NCBI GenBank assembly: GCA_028641055.1
Contig: CM054060.1
Span: 239,224,833-239,288,832, forward strand
Origin: Alopecurus myosuroides
Taxonomy: Eukaryota > Streptophyta > Magnoliopsida > Poales > Poaceae
Direction of reading: 5' to 3'
DNA: 64,000 bases
The position numbers and the translations under genes were made by a program. This document shows, piece by piece, positions 1 to 13,300 of the stretch. Each line of letters begins with the position of its first letter. Positions within the stretch are counted from its first letter, which is position 1. Below the pieces are notes generated by a model that did no database searches, was not told the DNA's origin, and saw only the letters and a list, made by a program, of their open reading frames with translations.

Positions 1-483
1 GGACACATCCAGGCGTGTTCATAGACATATAGGGATTGAAATTTCCTAGTCCAGTTAGTGATGCTCCATACCTGCCTCCTGCACCATACCTCGCTCCCCT
101 TCATCCTCTTTAAGCCCTCCACCCCCAGCCGATCCACATTCCATCCATCCCTAGCCAGTTAGCTATAATTTGCTTTTTTTCGTGGGGTCCTATTCTAGCA
201 ATATGTTGCACTCAAGTTCATCTACACCACCGGCGTCGGGGTGTCACAAGTAAAATTGCTAAACTAGTGGGAACTTTGCTTTCTTGTTGGAAAGTGTCTC
301 TCTCCTTTACACTTCTTATTACTCTTTTCGTTTACTATTTCTATCATTTCTAGTGCCAACTAATTCATTCAGGCGAGACAGATTATGATGCCATGCTGTG
401 CCCATTCCTATTGCCATTCATTTAATACTTCCGGCTCTCAGGAGTATCTCTGTAGGATACTTGGTCAAAGTGTGATCTGTTAG
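1..483. other. unassigned low-copy-looking sequence
   Basis: No ORF of note is visible. A pyrimidine-rich stretch near 100-160 follows a TTTAAG-like element and could be a decayed promoter or 5'-UTR, but nothing downstream continues as a coding region. I assign no function. Confidence 0.3.
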
Positions 484-766
484 GGCATTTTCAACATCTT
501 AAGATAGATGTTGATAAACTTTACCACCTAGATCATATGATGATGTGGCAACGAGTAAATGAGGAGAGAGATAAAATTTGTACGTAGATTAATCAACACC
601 TCTTGGACGAGCTCCAAGGTAAAATAGAGAGCAATCACATTTAGTCTCTCTTCTCCTATTGGACAATTTAGATACAAATACTGGAGTGGCTGTATGATAC
701 CTTGTTGGTTGATGACATGGAAAATTTTACCAATAAGACTACATACAAACTATAGGACATTGCCCT
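484..766. mobile_element. MITE, probably Mutator-type
   Basis: The block begins AGGGCATTTTC and ends GGACATTGCCCT, so its ends are imperfect inverted repeats with the AGGGCA/TGCCCT pattern common in grass Mutator-like MITEs. The inside is AT-rich, with the GATGTGGCA and GAGGAGAGAG motifs often seen in this class. I could not find a convincing 8-9 bp target-site duplication, so the exact limits are approximate. Confidence 0.4.
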
Positions 767-894
767 GAGCCTATAAGTTAGTACTGTGACAAACTGGCTA
801 TTGCGCACTCGATACGATCGTACTAGGACACAGTCATCCCTTCTGCAATGTCACGCAAGTGTTGTGATTCATCTCTGGTACAAGCACCAACCCT

Positions 895-1879
895 AGAAGC
901 CGAGAACATAGGCTTTCGCCCTGCTTTATAAATAAAGCCACATGGCCAGATTGATACAAGGTGATGAGGAGAACCTCTTACAGAGCAGATCAAGGATAAA
1001 AAAGAACAAAGGAAGCCGGACTTGCCACCGAAGGCACTAGCACGAAGTCGAGACAACCCAGGACTCCATGACGACGCCCCCAAGAGGGTGACGACACAAA
1101 GCGCCGCCGCCACCATGACCGAGACGGTCAAGGGTTTTCACCCGGAGCCCTAGCGCGGAGAGGGTAACCACAACGGCGCCCCCAAGACGGTTATGACACC
1201 CGCAGGTGTCGCCGCCATTGGTGCCAAAGCACAGAGCTTTCGCTCGGAAGAACCCTGTCACCACACCTAATAGCGCAACCCACCTAATGCCTGCAAGTCA
1301 GGCCTCCAAAAACGCGATCCGGGAGCCACCATTCCTGAAGCGCTGCCGACACCAGAATCTCCCGCCGCCAACTCCCCTCCACCCACGTGGCCCAAGAAGA
1401 AGACCATCACCACTGCCATGTCACTCACCACCGAGTCGCCTGTGTAGTCGACCTTCCGAAGTCGCTGCCTCGGCATCAAAGATCCCCCAAACGGGGTAAC
1501 GGAAGACCTGATGGAGGTTCCTCCGGGGCGGGCAAGAGATGGGCAAAGCGAGTCAATAGCCCTAGGATAGCGGGGGTACGCCTAGCAGGACGCACCCGCC
1601 GGTCGCACCCGTAGCCCTGAGTAAACGGAGCTGCTAGGCAGTCACCGGATCTAGGCCCATCAAGCCCGGATCTAGCACCCCAACCATGCCATGGCCGGGG
1701 GAATGGCACCAAGACGCGCCGGAAGCCACTGAGACCACATCTGCAGCAGGGTCAGCCCAACCCTGATCAGGCCCAAACGAGCCTAGATCTGCGCCAAGAT
1801 CACCGCCGTGGCGGGCCAGCTTCGCCAGCCACCATCCCGAGCTGAGTAGCCCCGCCCCTCCCCGTCACGGGCCCGCACT
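895..1879 (-). mobile_element. GC-rich retroposon-like segment with LINE-type 3' tail
   Basis: On the minus strand this GC-rich segment ends with a TTTATTTATAAAGC / GGGCGAAAGCC motif (plus positions 910-940) that resembles tails of grass non-LTR retroposons. The body has repeated phrases (for example the CCCCCAAGA...GGT words near 1078 and 1182) but no long ORF. Short ORFs on both strands here overlap each other and look like GC-driven artefacts. No poly(A) run remains. The classification is tentative. Confidence 0.35.
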
Positions 1880-1943
1880 ATGTAACATCCCAGTGTTTGG
1901 GAGGTTATAAGGATCTAAATATAGCATTTGCAAAGCATGCATC
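1880..1943 (+). mobile_element. 5' tip of a long gypsy LTR (G, left piece)
   Basis: The segment starts TGTAACATCCCAGTG, the same type of LTR start seen at 18073, 39291 and 63114. It runs only 64 bases before element E begins at 1944. I infer that it is continued after E at 10344, where a several-kb AT-rich then GC-rich LTR-like sequence follows. Confidence 0.45.
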
Positions 1944-3592
1944 TGAAGGGGTCGTTGCATAGAAAACAAAAATTTCCTACGCGAGAGACACCCGAAAGGC
2001 CAAGATCTAATCTAGGAGACAAAGTGCAACGGGAAAAGAGAGGGTTAAGGAGAACACATACCCTCGAAGACACAAAGCGTTACGATATCAAAATCATTGT
2101 TGGCGTAGCCGTACTCACACAGATCCCGATAGCGAGAAGATGTGCACCGCAATCCGGCGGTGCCTCCGTGATCGGTCACACGTACGGTTGATGAAGACCT
2201 CCGTTCCCTCGATCTAGCGGGGCGCGGAAGTAGAGGATCCCTCGAAACTCAAGCAGCACGACGGCGTGGTGGTGAAGAAGAATCCCACGGTCAGGGCTTT
2301 GCCAAGCCGGAGACCATGGAATGGAGCAGTGGGTGGAGGGAAAATGAAGTGGGCAAGTGTGTAGAGGAGGGAGAGCTCTCACCCTCCTTTTATAGGAGAG
2401 GGGGGAGGCAGCCCAAGGGGGGTGCGGCCAGCCCCATGGTGTGCCCCCACCTCTTCCCTCATGATGTGAGTGGACACTCCACTCACACCCACTCATTTTC
2501 CTTTAAACCCCACTTATAAAATCCAAGAGTTTTTCTTTAATAAATAAATAAAACATTTTTATTTCTTTATTTCAGCATTTGTTAATTCTATTAACAAACA
2601 TTTGCATAAAGCACCTCGAATCATTTGTTAATTCTATTAACAACCATTCTACAAAAAAAACCTTGAACTATTTCAATTTTCTCCGAAACAATTTCGGTGC
2701 TGCCCAAAATATTCTTCGATATTCCGTATTCTCTCAAACGCGTCATCGAACCTTAAGTGTGTCACTCTACGGTTCGCGAATAAGATAGACATGATCGAGA
2801 CTCCTCTCCAATCAATAATCAACAGAGGGATCTGGAGATCCGTGACGACTCCTATATATTCAACGATGACTCTCGTGATCGTGTGAACCAACAACGTCGT
2901 GAAGTATTCCATTTGTCTCGCGATATTTTTCTTGTCCGAGATTTGATCATTGGTATCAACCATACCTTGTTCAATCTCGTTACCGACAAGTACTCTTTTC
3001 TCGTTCCCGTGATATAACATCCTTGTGATCAGATCACGTGCTTGCAAGCGGTTTCGATGTGATATCACCGAGAGGGCCCAGAGTATATCTCTCCGTCATT
3101 TGGATGGACAAATTCCACTATTGATCCATGATCCTCAAGTAATACTTTCCGAATACTTAACTACACCTTTATAGTCACCCTGTTACGGTGTGACGTTTGA
3201 TGCCATGAAAGCACCCTTCCGGTATCAGCGATTGACATGATCTCATGGTCTAAGGAATAAGTTACTTCGTATGTTTGATATAACAATGTAAACTTAATGA
3301 CTTGATCACATTGCTATATTAACTTTGGGTATATGTTCATCACATCATTCTTCTAATGACATGACCCCGTTATTAACAAATCCAATGTTCATGATCAGGA
3401 AAGCTTGATCATCTATTAATCAACGAGCTAGTTAAAAGAGAGGCTTTACTAGGAACCATTGTTTGTTTATTAAGCACACATGTATCAACGTTTCCGGTTA
3501 ATACAATTCTAGCATGAGAAATAAACATTCATCATAAACAAGGAATAAGATAATAACCATTTTATTATTGCCTCTCGGGCATATTCCCGACA
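1944..3592 (-). repeat. 3' LTR of copia element E
   Basis: Runs from TGAAGGGGTC to ...CCCGACA in plus-strand reading; the terminal TG/CA are intact. It pairs with 8700-10343. A 106-codon minus-strand ORF at 2176-2496 recurs at 8933-9253, but it lies wholly within the LTR and is not a gene. Confidence 0.8.
2386..2394 (-). promoter_or_regulatory. LTR TATA box (E, 3' LTR copy)
   Basis: TATAAAAGG on the minus strand, followed by a GC-rich leader, lies where the core promoter of an Angela/BARE-type LTR is expected. The same motif occurs at 9143-9151 in the other LTR. Confidence 0.55.
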
Positions 3593-3796
3593 GTCTCCCA
3601 CTTGCACTAGAGTTAATAATCTAGTCTGTAAGCACTTTAACACATATGGCGTACCAGCGTTATTACCATGCTTCGCATGCGGTAAACATCATCAAAAAGA
3701 TCTAAACTGTTCAGGTCCTATTGTATTTGCATGTTCTTTGCGTCTACAAGCATCACTCATTCTCTAATGAGATGGCTTTGTGTATATATGGTCAAT

Positions 3797-3990
3797 CGGT
3801 GAAATCTTAATTCCTCAGCTTAAACAGATATCACTAACATTGTGAAAATGTAGCTTCATAGTGTTAGCATTTCTGGAAATTCACCAAGTTCCGGTGATAC
3901 CTTAATTCCTCAGCTTAACCTGATGTTACTAACATTGTGAAAATGTCGCTTCATAGTGTCAGCATTCTTGGAATTTCACCAAGTTCAATA
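3797..3990. repeat. imperfect tandem duplication, period about 95 bp
   Basis: The phrase CTTAATTCCTCAGCTTAA occurs at 3806 and again at 3901, and the following text (GTGAAAATGT, CTTCATAGTGT, TTCACCAAGTT) repeats in the same order with scattered substitutions. It is an old two-copy tandem duplication inside element E. Confidence 0.8.
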
Positions 3991-6900
3991 AAGAACTCCT
4001 TGACACAAAATACTCTTATTATCAGTTGTCAACACAACGATATACTTCAGCCTTTGTTGTAGTATCTGTCACAATATTTTAATTTTGAAACTCTTTCAAA
4101 TCCAGCATGGAACTTTCTTCCAACCTATTGTGCTACCCTTCATCACATATTTTAATTGAGATAAAATTACTTGAATAAATGACAAGACTATTAGTGTAAC
4201 ATATTACAACTAATATTTTGTCATTGCTACATAGGAAAACATATCCTTAGCATTTCTAAAATGACACAAGGATCTCTCCCACTTTTGTCTAATCATCATA
4301 TGAATTGTCCTGCTGTAACATTTTTATAGCATAGGACTCATCTGGTTGTGTACATAGCATGGAAACATGACTTAGAAATGTCAATTTCAATGATGCTCAT
4401 CAAGTGTCAAAACACTTGAATCTTGCTTAAATATTTTCCATGTTACAAGAACTCCTTCTTGTCATTTCGATATTGACTTACTTCAATATTTCATCTATGT
4501 AATTTGGCTTCAATCATATCAGGCGCTTCAATTCATCTTTTATAGATATCGATGACCAATATCTTCTATGCCTTTCATCAATAAGAAAATCTTAACCGTG
4601 TTAATTTAGAATACATATTTTCCAATCAACCATATGTCATCTACATAAAGTATTGGAAATATGTCATAGCGCTCCCACTTAATTTCTTGTAACTCTACAA
4701 GCATCTTTATCGTTCATGATGGAATCAAACTCTTTTGATAACTTCATTAAGGTAAAGATTTCAACTTCGTTATGCTCACTTCAACGATTGAAGTGTGCAT
4801 ACCTTTCTAGCAACCTTTTGAATTTTACAAAACTCTCAGACTGTGTCAAGTACACATCCTCTATCAAAATTCCTTGAGAGAAGAGTTGGTTTTGTTATTA
4901 AACTGCCATATCATAATATGTAAGTTTTGCTAGAACTATCCGCAAAGACTAAAACATCACTACAGAAGATCAAAATCTTGTAGTAGTCAACTCTTTGAAC
5001 TTCGTCGAAAACAACTTTTCGATAAGTACAACTTTCAAAGGATGTAAAAATCCATGTCTTTGTCGCTATATAGACCCTTTTGCTGTCGTTAGGCATCAAG
5101 CCTATCGAAAGGACTAACAAGTCACATACTTGATATTTATACAAGGATACTATGGCAGGTATAATGACTCATAGTCAATTTTACGAAGTCAAGGCCCATT
5201 ATTTGCTTCCTTTATAAGGTCTAGGTCCTTTGTTGTCAAAACAACACTTTAATCTTAAACCAAAAGTTGGTCTAAGCACAAAGTTTTAGGACTTTTATGG
5301 TTCAGTATGAGAACTCATCTGAAGTATCTACAACACATGCAGTGTCTTCTACTTTGTCAAAATAGGAAACCCCGGAAAAACTTCCAGTGCTGCGCTACTC
5401 TTGACATGATAACGAAGATTCTCTAATCTCGTTGAGTTTGTGTTGTGCTCCCACTCACTTGTTTCGCAAGAACTACTTTCTCAAGAAATCAAACCTTTCT
5501 GATAAACAACATTTGTCTTTTGGCAGGTGACGCGAGAAATACCCAATGTATTCTTTAGAATAAACTTATAAACATATATTATCACATTCTGGTTGTAAAC
5601 ATTTTACACATGCTATGCATACCAAAACTTAATAAAATGACAATTCGGGTCACTACCCAAACCATATCTTATGTGTTGTCAATTTCAACGGATCATGATG
5701 GTGCTCTTTTCAGTGTAAAAGCGGTTGTCCTTAATGTATAAACTACAAAATTATAATGGCATTTTTAGTAATCTTACCATGTCAAACAAGGTTTGATTTT
5801 GTCTTTCGAACATTCCAAACTAATGTGGGGTATTCGAGAATTATAAGTTGTAGAACAATTCTGCAACTCCTCAGATGTTTTGCTAAACTTGTAACTCAAA
5901 CTTTATCCTTTATGATCCAATCATAAATACTTGATTATCTTGTTACAATGATTTTTACTTCATATTAACAACAATTTGAACCAATTCAAAATGTCAAACT
6001 CTGTTCTCCTTAAATAGATATACTCACATATCTACTCAAAGCATTGACATAATTTTATGAAGGAAAAATTAATCCACCATACATGACTACACATAATGGA
6101 CTATATACATCAATATGTATAATCTCCACTAAATTATTCGTACATTCTACTTTGGCCTAAGAACGGAATTCTAGTCATCTTTTGGAAGAGGTCTCACATG
6201 CGTCAATTTATTAAAAACAAAATGACTCCGGAAGTCCATCAATATGTAGTTCCTTCATGTTTTCCTTTCTGATATGAACTAATATGGTGGTGTCACAATT
6301 TAAGTGAAACTCTTTTACGTCTTGCAACGTTTAGCATTTAGTTTTATAGATGGTTACTTTGCCAACATGATTTATATCAACATATCCTTCAATTATGGAA
6401 TATGGTCATAGTTTGAACAATTTCATTTGTTCTCACAAAATACTAGAACAAAATAACAACTTATTAAGTTCTTAAAATAAATCTTGAATGTTTGGTTCGA
6501 TACGACAATGAACACAATAACACTTTATTTATGTTTTTGTCATAATCGATGCCACATCTATTACTAGTTCCTTTTAGGCCCTTGTATTTCTTGCATTGCG
6601 TTGCTTTGTATGACAACTCATACCAACCAATGTGGTATCAAAATACCCAAAAATACTTTGTTAACTAGTAATACATCTATAACTTGTATATCAAGCATAT
6701 ACTACTGAGCTGGACTTTTCCAGTTATCTTCTTTTCTGCCATATATCTTTTTGTAATTCTATTTTCAATATTCCCTATCTTTTACAGAAGAATCATTCAG
6801 CATCAAACAATGCTAGTCATACCAGCTCATTTTCTTTGGCGTGTTAGTCATATACTATCACACATTGAGTCATACTTTGAGTTTGATTGTTCTACTAATA

Positions 6901-7100
6901 TCACCATATTAATAGTATTCTTCTAGATTCCACTCGTAGCAATCTCCAAGTAAGGTAAATGATATTTACCCATACTTTTAATCCATCCCATCATAACAAT
7001 TTTATGATTAAGCTACTATAGCTCGAAGGAAGGAATTTAGAGGATAATGTTTAGCGCCCAATTTCTTGGAATATTCAAACGCCTAGCGTCTTCAATCATT

Positions 7101-7188
7101 GCATATATTCAGATAATATAAGCAAACATTGTCACGCTAAATTTGCATATATTCAGATAATATAAGCAAACATTGTCACGCTAAATTA
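7101..7188. repeat. near-perfect 44-bp tandem duplication
   Basis: Two head-to-tail 44-bp units, 7101-7144 and 7145-7188, both starting GCATATATTCAGATAATA. They agree at every base except the last. In an otherwise decayed element this points to a recent slippage or repair event. Confidence 0.9.
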
Positions 7189-8685
7189 TACTCAGTCATG
7201 TTGCTACAAATAAGTTTCTAGATATCAATATATCTTTCACTTGATTGTTTCTGAAAACAACTCTTTTCAGTTCCTAAATCACCTTGATCAACAAAACATT
7301 CTTTTGAAGATAAAGTAATGTGGAAAAACCGTGACTCTGGATTCTAAGTAGGAATTATTTGCTCTCTAGATCAATCAATCATTAATCATATGGAGCTAGG
7401 TGGGAAATAACGAAAATCTACAATAGGACTCAATTTTAAATTTCACTAATACGGTACCAATATTTAAATGATTTTTACCGGATCATAACAGTTATATCTC
7501 AATCAACAATCTAAGTGTAAGGTAGTTTTGTGGATGCCAATGAATACTACAATTTGCGCAAATTCACTTTGATTGGTTGTTTATGATAAATAAGTTTTAA
7601 TTCAAAATTATGCCATGAACTCCCACTCAAAAAACAATATCCCTCTTAGTCGTCTTTAGTGATTACACAAACCAAATTCACTACACCAAAACCGATCATC
7701 ACGTGAGATGATGTAGCTTCAAAAGCGAACATCGACATGTTCATCATATCATCCATATGACTCATGCTTTACCTTTCGGTTACGTGTTCCGAGGCCATGT
7801 CTGTACATGCTAGGCTCGCCAAGTAGAACCGTAGTATTGCGTGTGTTTTAAGGCCATGTTTGTACATGCTAGGCTTGAAAACACCCGTTGTATGCGAACG
7901 CTGAGTCTGTCACACCCGATCATCACGTGGTGTCTCGAAACGACGAACTTTCTTAACGGTGCATACTAAGGAAGAACACATTATTATCTAGATATTAAGT
8001 GAGAGGGATCATCTTATAATGCTACCGTCGCTATCTAAGAAAAACAAGATGCATAAAAAGGATTAACATCACAGACATCACATGAAAGGATAACGTGATA
8101 TGATATGGTCCTTTTTGCACTTGATCTCCATCATGTGCATTATGGTATGATCTCAATCATTCCACCGGCGTGTTACCAAGTACCACGGTACCCCAAACTT
8201 GATTGTCCATCAATAAGAAGACAATCATATGGATACCTTCCGGTATATCAATAATTTACAAAATAGATCATCTCATAATCAAAATTTTAATATTGACCAT
8301 ATCACATCACATGCCCAACAAAAACTAGTTAGACGCTTCTAATTTATTTTTGCATATTTTACGTGGCTTAGGGCTTTCGAGGATAGAACCGTTCATACCT
8401 ACGAACATCAACCACAACGTTGATAAACACATTTTTAACAACCCTTCGTAGATTAGATCTTAACTATAGTAGGAGAAACAGACACCCGCAAGCCACTTAT
8501 GCAATACAAGTTGCATGTCAGTTGTGGAACAAGTCTCATGTACGTGGACATGTAAGGTTAGTCCAGGCCGCTTCATCCCACTATGCCACTAAGATCATAA
8601 AATAATCAAGGATGTAATAACATGATCATCAACGCCCACATACACCTATGTGTTCTACCCGTACAAAACATCTACGCATAGATCT

Positions 8686-8698
8686 GGCTCTGATACCA
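8686..8698 (-). other. primer-binding site of element E
   Basis: The minus strand reads TGGTATCAGAGCC, complementary to the 3' end of initiator-Met tRNA. It is separated from the LTR by one base (8699). It primes minus-strand DNA synthesis and fixes element orientation. Confidence 0.85.
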
Positions 8699-8699
8699 C

Positions 8700-10343
8700 T
8701 GAAGGGGTCGTTGGATAGAAAACAAAAAGTTTCCTACGCGAGAGACACCCGAAACGCCAAGATCTAATCTAGGAGACGAAGTGCAACGGGCAAAGAGAGG
8801 GTTAAGGAGAACGCATACCCTCGAAGACACAAAGCGTTACGAGATCAAACTCGTTGTTGGCGTAGTCATACTCACACTGATCCCGATAGAGAGAAGATGT
8901 GCACCGCAATCCGGCGGTGCCTCCATGATCGGTCACACATACGGTTGATGACGACCTCCGTTCCCTCGATCCAGCAGGACGCGGAAGTAGAGGATCCCTC
9001 GGAACTCCAGCAGCACGACGGCGTGGTGGTGAAGAAGAATCCCACGGTCAGGGCTTCGCCAAGCGAGAGACCATAGAATGGAGCAGCGGGTGGAGGGAAA
9101 ATGGAGTGGGCCAGCGTGTAGAGGAGGGAGAGCTCTCACCCTCCTTTTATAGGAGAGGGGGAGGCAGCCCAAGGGGGGGTGCGGCCAGCCCCATGGTGTG
9201 CCCCCACCTCTTCCCTCATGATGTGAGTGGACACTCCACTCACACCCACTCATTTTCCTTTAAACCCCACTTAGAAAATCCAAGAGTTTTTCTTAATAAA
9301 TAAATAAAACATTTTTATTTCTTTATTTCAGCATTTGTTAATTCTATTAACAAACATTTGCATAAAGCACCTCGAATTATTTGTTAATTCTATTAACAAC
9401 CATTCGACAAAAAACCCCTTGAACCATTTCAATTTTCTCCGAAACAATTTTGGTGCTGCCCAAAATATTCTTCGATATTCCGTATCCTCTCAAACGCTTC
9501 ATCGAACCTTAAGTGTGTCACCCTATGGTTCGCGAATAAGATAGACATGATCGAGACTCCTCTCCTATCAATAATCAACAGCGGGATCTGGAGATCCGTG
9601 ATGACTCCTATATATTCAACGATGACTCTCGTGATCGTGTGAACCAACAACGTCGTGAAGTATTCCCTTTGTCTCGCGATATTTTACTTGTCCGAGATTG
9701 GATCATTGGTATCAACCATACCTTGTTCAATCTCTTTACCGACAAGTACTCTTTTCTCGTTCCCGTGATATAACATCCTTGTGACCATATCACGTGCTTG
9801 CAAGCGGTTTCGATGTGATATCACCGAGAGGGCCCAGAGTATATCTCTCCGTCATTTGGATGGACAAATTCCACTCTTGATCCATGATACTCAACTAATA
9901 CTTTTCGAATACTTAACAACACCTTTATAGTCACCCTGTTACGGTGTGACGTTTGATGCCATAAAAGCACCCTTCCGGTATCAGCGATTGACATGATCTC
10001 ATGGTCTAAGGAATAAGTTACTTCGTATGTTTGATATAACAATGTAAACTTAATGACTTGATCGCATTGCTATATTCACTTTGGGTATATGTTCATCACA
10101 TCATTCTTCTAATGACATGACCCCGTTATTAACAACATCCAATGTTCATGATCAGGAAACCTTGATCATCTATTAATCAACGAGCTAGTTAAAAGAGAGG
10201 CTTTAGTAGGAACCATTGTTTGTTTATTAAGCACACATGTATCAACGTTTCCGGTTAATACAATTCTAGCATGAGAAATAAACATTCATCATAAACAAGT
10301 AATAAGATAATAACCATTTTATTATTGCCTCTCGGGCATATTC
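8700..10343 (-). repeat. 5' LTR of copia element E (6 bases short)
   Basis: Homologous to 1944-3592 throughout. The match stops after GGGCATATTC; the terminal CCGACA present at 3587-3592 is replaced by unrelated sequence. The TATA motif is at 9143-9151 on the minus strand. Differences from the partner are denser in the first 430 bases than in the rest. Confidence 0.8.
9143..9151 (-). promoter_or_regulatory. LTR TATA box (E, 5' LTR copy)
   Basis: TATAAAAGG on the minus strand, in the same context as the copy at 2386-2394. This copy would have driven the genomic RNA of element E. Confidence 0.55.
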
Positions 10344-13300
10344 TCTTCATAAAGTTTAAGCGAAGCAAAGTGACCAATGTTTCACTTGACAGGATGAAAT
10401 AGGTTTAGATCATCTGATCAAGAGTACATTTGAAGTGATATTTATAAGATGTATCTTGTAAACCCAAACCACTTGATAAGACAAACCATAATTGGTTATG
10501 ATCAAACACAAACCCTCAAAAACCTTAATCACAAGTCCATAAGTGACTTGGGATAATGCAATAGGTATCTAGAACTCAAAGAGGGGTGAGTATCCAAATC
10601 ACATAGCTGATGATCATACTTTCACAATTGAGTAATTCACAAATTGAACCATCTCATCAACAGAGATGTTATCTCCTATAAAACAACAAGTCTTATAATT
10701 ATCAATCATTCACATACACCTCTTATAAATTATCTCATAACTACTAAGTACACCTTCACAATAAAAGAACAATGGTTCAATAGAACACAAATGATACTCA
10801 CAAGTCTTAACTTAAAACCCATCAATGGGAAATGAAATAATAATTGTATTAACATATTTATCGAATATGTACATATCTCATCAAACATAAAAGAAGTACC
10901 TAAAAGAAGAAATAAATCTTCTTAAACTACTGTTAAACCTTGATCATTACATATGATATTTCCAAACCTCTATATCTGCATTATGAATGACAAAGGTTAT
11001 AAACAAAAGAACATAAAGTGGCAACATGACACCTAAGAAAAACAACTATCAACTATGACGTAAGTCATTAAACCCCAATAGCCTTCATATGCTCATTGTC
11101 TAAATCATCTTATACAAGTGAGCATATGAAAGATCAACACATCAATGGACCATTTGATCAACTTACTATTAAGTCATCATTCCAAAAGCATTTCACACTT
11201 CAATTCAAATCAACATCCAACAACTAATGTATCTCTAGATGCAACTAATGAATAACAACAAGTTATAACCTCTATTGGAGGAATTGAATTGATGGCTAAG
11301 GAAAACCAATCATGTATGAGACAAGTACATATCTTATGGGAAACAAAATAAGAAGTATATGGAAGGATAATAAAAGCATGAACTAACTCTTAGTCTAGAT
11401 CTGGTTATTCTGGCGAGACCATTATATCTTATTTCCCAATCTTCTCAGAATTATTTTGCAAGAGAAGCAACCCACAAGACAGAAGGAACTACCAAATGAA
11501 GATCTTCAAGAAGATTCTTTAGAATGTTCTAGAAGTGCTATTCCAATCTATCATAAGAGTACTTGGAAACTCTTATGTCTTGATTTGATCTTATTAACTC
11601 CTCTTGAAATGGTATGATACTCCAATGTTAGTGTTATATAGAAGTAGTTTGGTAAGAAGTCTTGCAACCTTGTTAACAGATCACTTTGTATACTCAAACA
11701 AGTGAGAGTCATACACAAACAAACAGAAGGTTGAATAACCTAGTACCTCTCAGTGTATTGTATATGATTAGTAATTTGGAGGCAAGTCTGATCCACTTGC
11801 TAACAAATTCTTCCTATATGCATATGGCAATTTGATGTCATAAAATGAACCTATATTCTTTTATAATTCTCTAAGTAAAATCTTTGCTTGGAATAACTGG
11901 TTGTTTTCACTACAAGGGTGAGACAGTTGAAGTTCGAATCCAAGAGATGATCTTAATTGCAAGCGACAAAGGCAATCTGAAGACAGGTGGCAATTGGAGA
12001 CAAGAACATCAAGCAACACAAGACCACAAGAAGCAACATTGCCTTAGTAAGGGAGCATAAGGAATTACCCAGTGAATCATTAGGTAATATAATGATCTAT
12101 AACTCTATTCTTTGTCAAGCTCATCAAAGATAAGGAATATATGATAATCTCTTTAAGGGAAACAATTATCAAGTATGAAATAATAACAAGCCCTAGCATC
12201 CACATGTCTGGGATATGTGGAGGTTAATGGTAACAAGCTTAACACCTTGTTTTCCATATCCTTTTCATACATAAGACTAACAAATGTTAACAAAAATTCA
12301 TCTACACATAACCAAGTACATGATTACATGTTCTAAAACAAACATAGGATAGTATCCATATTGGAACCTATGTGGAAAACAAGCAAATAAGATCCCAAAG
12401 CCACTCATGTTTTCCACTCGACCAGGTACTAAAAACAGCAAACATGGCTTACACACACACTTAATTAAAATGTCAACCAAACTTGCTAAGAGTTTCAATT
12501 AGGAAAATAACAAAGCCACATAACAGAAAACAAGTTCCTTTACCCATTAAAAATCATTTGGTTTGACATAGAATAAAATTCCCTATTAGGTGGTTTTCAT
12601 TTCAGTGCATAGAAAAACTACTAGGTAGTGTTACCAAAAGTATTTTCTAAAAAGAACTTGTAGCTAAAATTGTCCAATTATGATACACCAACTTGTTAAC
12701 CACATGGTTATTATGTGTAATCATAATAATAATGCTTAAAATAATTTAATAGCCATTTAATAAATTAAAATAAGAGAAAACAACAAAACCACTTAATTTA
12801 GCACCCTAAATAAAAATTCCAATATTGTTCAATTTCACCAAATTAAATCATGGTGAGGTTAAGAATATAATAAGGATTATGAATATTATTATTAATAATT
12901 TTTCTGCTGGCAAAAAGGTCCTGAAAACATAAGTTTACTCTCAGTTTTAGTAACAAAAGGATTTGATTACAAACTATAGAAACTACAGGGGGTATAAAAA
13001 ATCATAGTTACAATTCCCTTTCTTCTACCTCTGCCAGAATGCAGAGGAGAGGGTCGTGCGTGTCGCGTCGTACTGCCTCCATGCCACCTCCTCTCTGCTT
13101 GCATCCTCGCGGAGATAAGACCCGGAAGACGTCCGTATCTCACGCTCTCGCTCTCTGTCTCCCTCTCAAATGCACTGAACTTTAAAACCCTAACCCGAAC
13201 CTCTCGGACCACCGCTCACTGCCGTCGTCTCCGGCCACGGCTCGCCTCAACGAGAGGTTCTCCTCTTCCTCCTCGCCAAGTATCACTTGCCCGGATGCCC

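Larger units (their letters stand above)
3593..8685 (-). mobile_element. decayed internal domain of element E
   Basis: AT-rich sequence with stops in all frames. Phrases such as the TCTCCCACTTGCACTAGAG run just inside the LTR at 3594 and the leader next to the PBS match the general layout of Angela-type elements as I know them. No reverse transcriptase or integrase motif survives. It contains two short tandem duplications (3797-3990 and 7101-7188) and a repeated GGCCATGT...ACATGCTAGGCT phrase near 7793 and 7851. Confidence 0.6.
1944..10343 (-). mobile_element. Angela/BARE-like Ty1-copia element (E), decayed
   Basis: Two direct LTRs of about 1.65 kb flank about 5.1 kb of internal sequence. 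On the minus strand the LTR starts TGTCGGGAATATGCCC and ends GACCCCTTCA, the signature of the Angela/BARE1/WIS copia families of Triticeae. A PBS complementary to initiator-Met tRNA sits just inside the high-coordinate LTR, which fixes the orientation as minus. The internal region has no ORF above about 80 codons, so no gag or pol can be translated. The LTRs differ by roughly 4% by eye, and the high-coordinate LTR lacks its last 6 bases. The element splits LTR G. Confidence 0.75.

Noticed and set aside
1037..1712. Several 70-100 codon ORFs on both strands
   Set aside because: High GC gives open frames on both strands; no frame is favoured and the segment looks like a retroposon tail.
2176..2496. 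106-codon minus-strand ORF repeated at 8933-9253
   Set aside because: It is inside the copia LTRs; its conservation reflects LTR identity, and it has no domain.
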